Source: Ichthyophonus hoferi (taxonomy: Eukaryota > Opisthokonta > Ichthyosporea > Ichthyophonida > Ichthyophonidae). Taken from it: a stretch of DNA of 54,405 nucleotides. Under the pieces are notes generated by a model. It ran no database searches and had not been told where the DNA came from. It saw only the letters and a list, made by a program, of their open reading frames with translations. The stretch covers positions 101,426 to 155,830 of the forward strand of contig NAOQ01000021.1 in NCBI GenBank assembly GCA_002751075.1. The letters run 5' to 3'. Made by a program: the position numbers and the translations under genes. Within the stretch, counting starts at the first letter, position 1, and each line of letters begins with the position of its first letter. Of this stretch, positions 54,372 to 54,405 are shown one piece after another.

Positions 54372-54405
54372 GTGGGTGCCCTGTGTGTATAATAGTCTGT
54401 ATGAG

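Overview
The window looks like a segment of an AT-rich (roughly 30% GC by eye) nuclear genome of an early-branching animal. The evidence is spliceosomal GT-AG introns throughout, multi-exon homologues of animal proteins (FIP1, a bacterial-type mitochondrial leucyl-tRNA synthetase with a presequence, an F-box/WD40 protein, a relic of an animal-type Methyltransf_22 gene), short intergenic gaps and heavy microsatellite content. A sponge or similar non-bilaterian is my best guess, but the sequence does not prove the lineage. The pentamer CCAAT/ATTGG is strikingly common in introns and spacers.

Layout. (1) 229-9479, +: 3' part of a FIP1-like pre-mRNA 3'-end-processing factor; I can join 20 exons in a consistent frame to the stop, and the 5' end lies off the window. 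(2) 9480-12556: spacer with one copy of a ~270-bp dispersed repeat. (3) 12557-15983, +: six-exon gene for a 365-residue protein with two divergent GATA-type zinc fingers. (4) 15984-20893: spacer with a second copy of that repeat and another ~90-bp repeat pair. (5) 38139-20894, -: a 26-exon mitochondrial leucyl-tRNA synthetase (878 residues), reconstructed from the presequence exon to the stop, with many minisatellites in its introns. (6) 38140-46416: gene-poor stretch with a frameshifted Methyltransf_22 (METTL24-like) pseudogene, a short repeat pair and one small membrane-protein ORF. (7) 46417-47727, +: an intronless PP2C-type phosphatase gene with a poly(A) signal. (8) 47728-50487: spacer with a 41-bp tandem repeat and a CRE palindrome. 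(9) 50488-54371 and beyond, +: the first six exons of an F-box/WD40 substrate receptor resembling Met30/sconB and beta-TrCP.

The genes do not form one pathway: they cover mRNA polyadenylation, transcription, mitochondrial translation, dephosphorylation and SCF ubiquitin ligation. I see no CRISPR array, rRNA gene, convincing tRNA gene or retrovirus-like element. I found no clearly new biological system. The best leads are an intact-looking editing site in the mitochondrial LeuRS, complementary 9-bp minisatellites in inverted orientation flanking LeuRS exons 19-21, a decayed 38-39-bp array of CCAAT boxes in LeuRS intron 1, the odd two-finger GATA protein, and paired repeats flanking its gene. 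All exon boundaries come from reading splice sites, frame and family similarity by eye.
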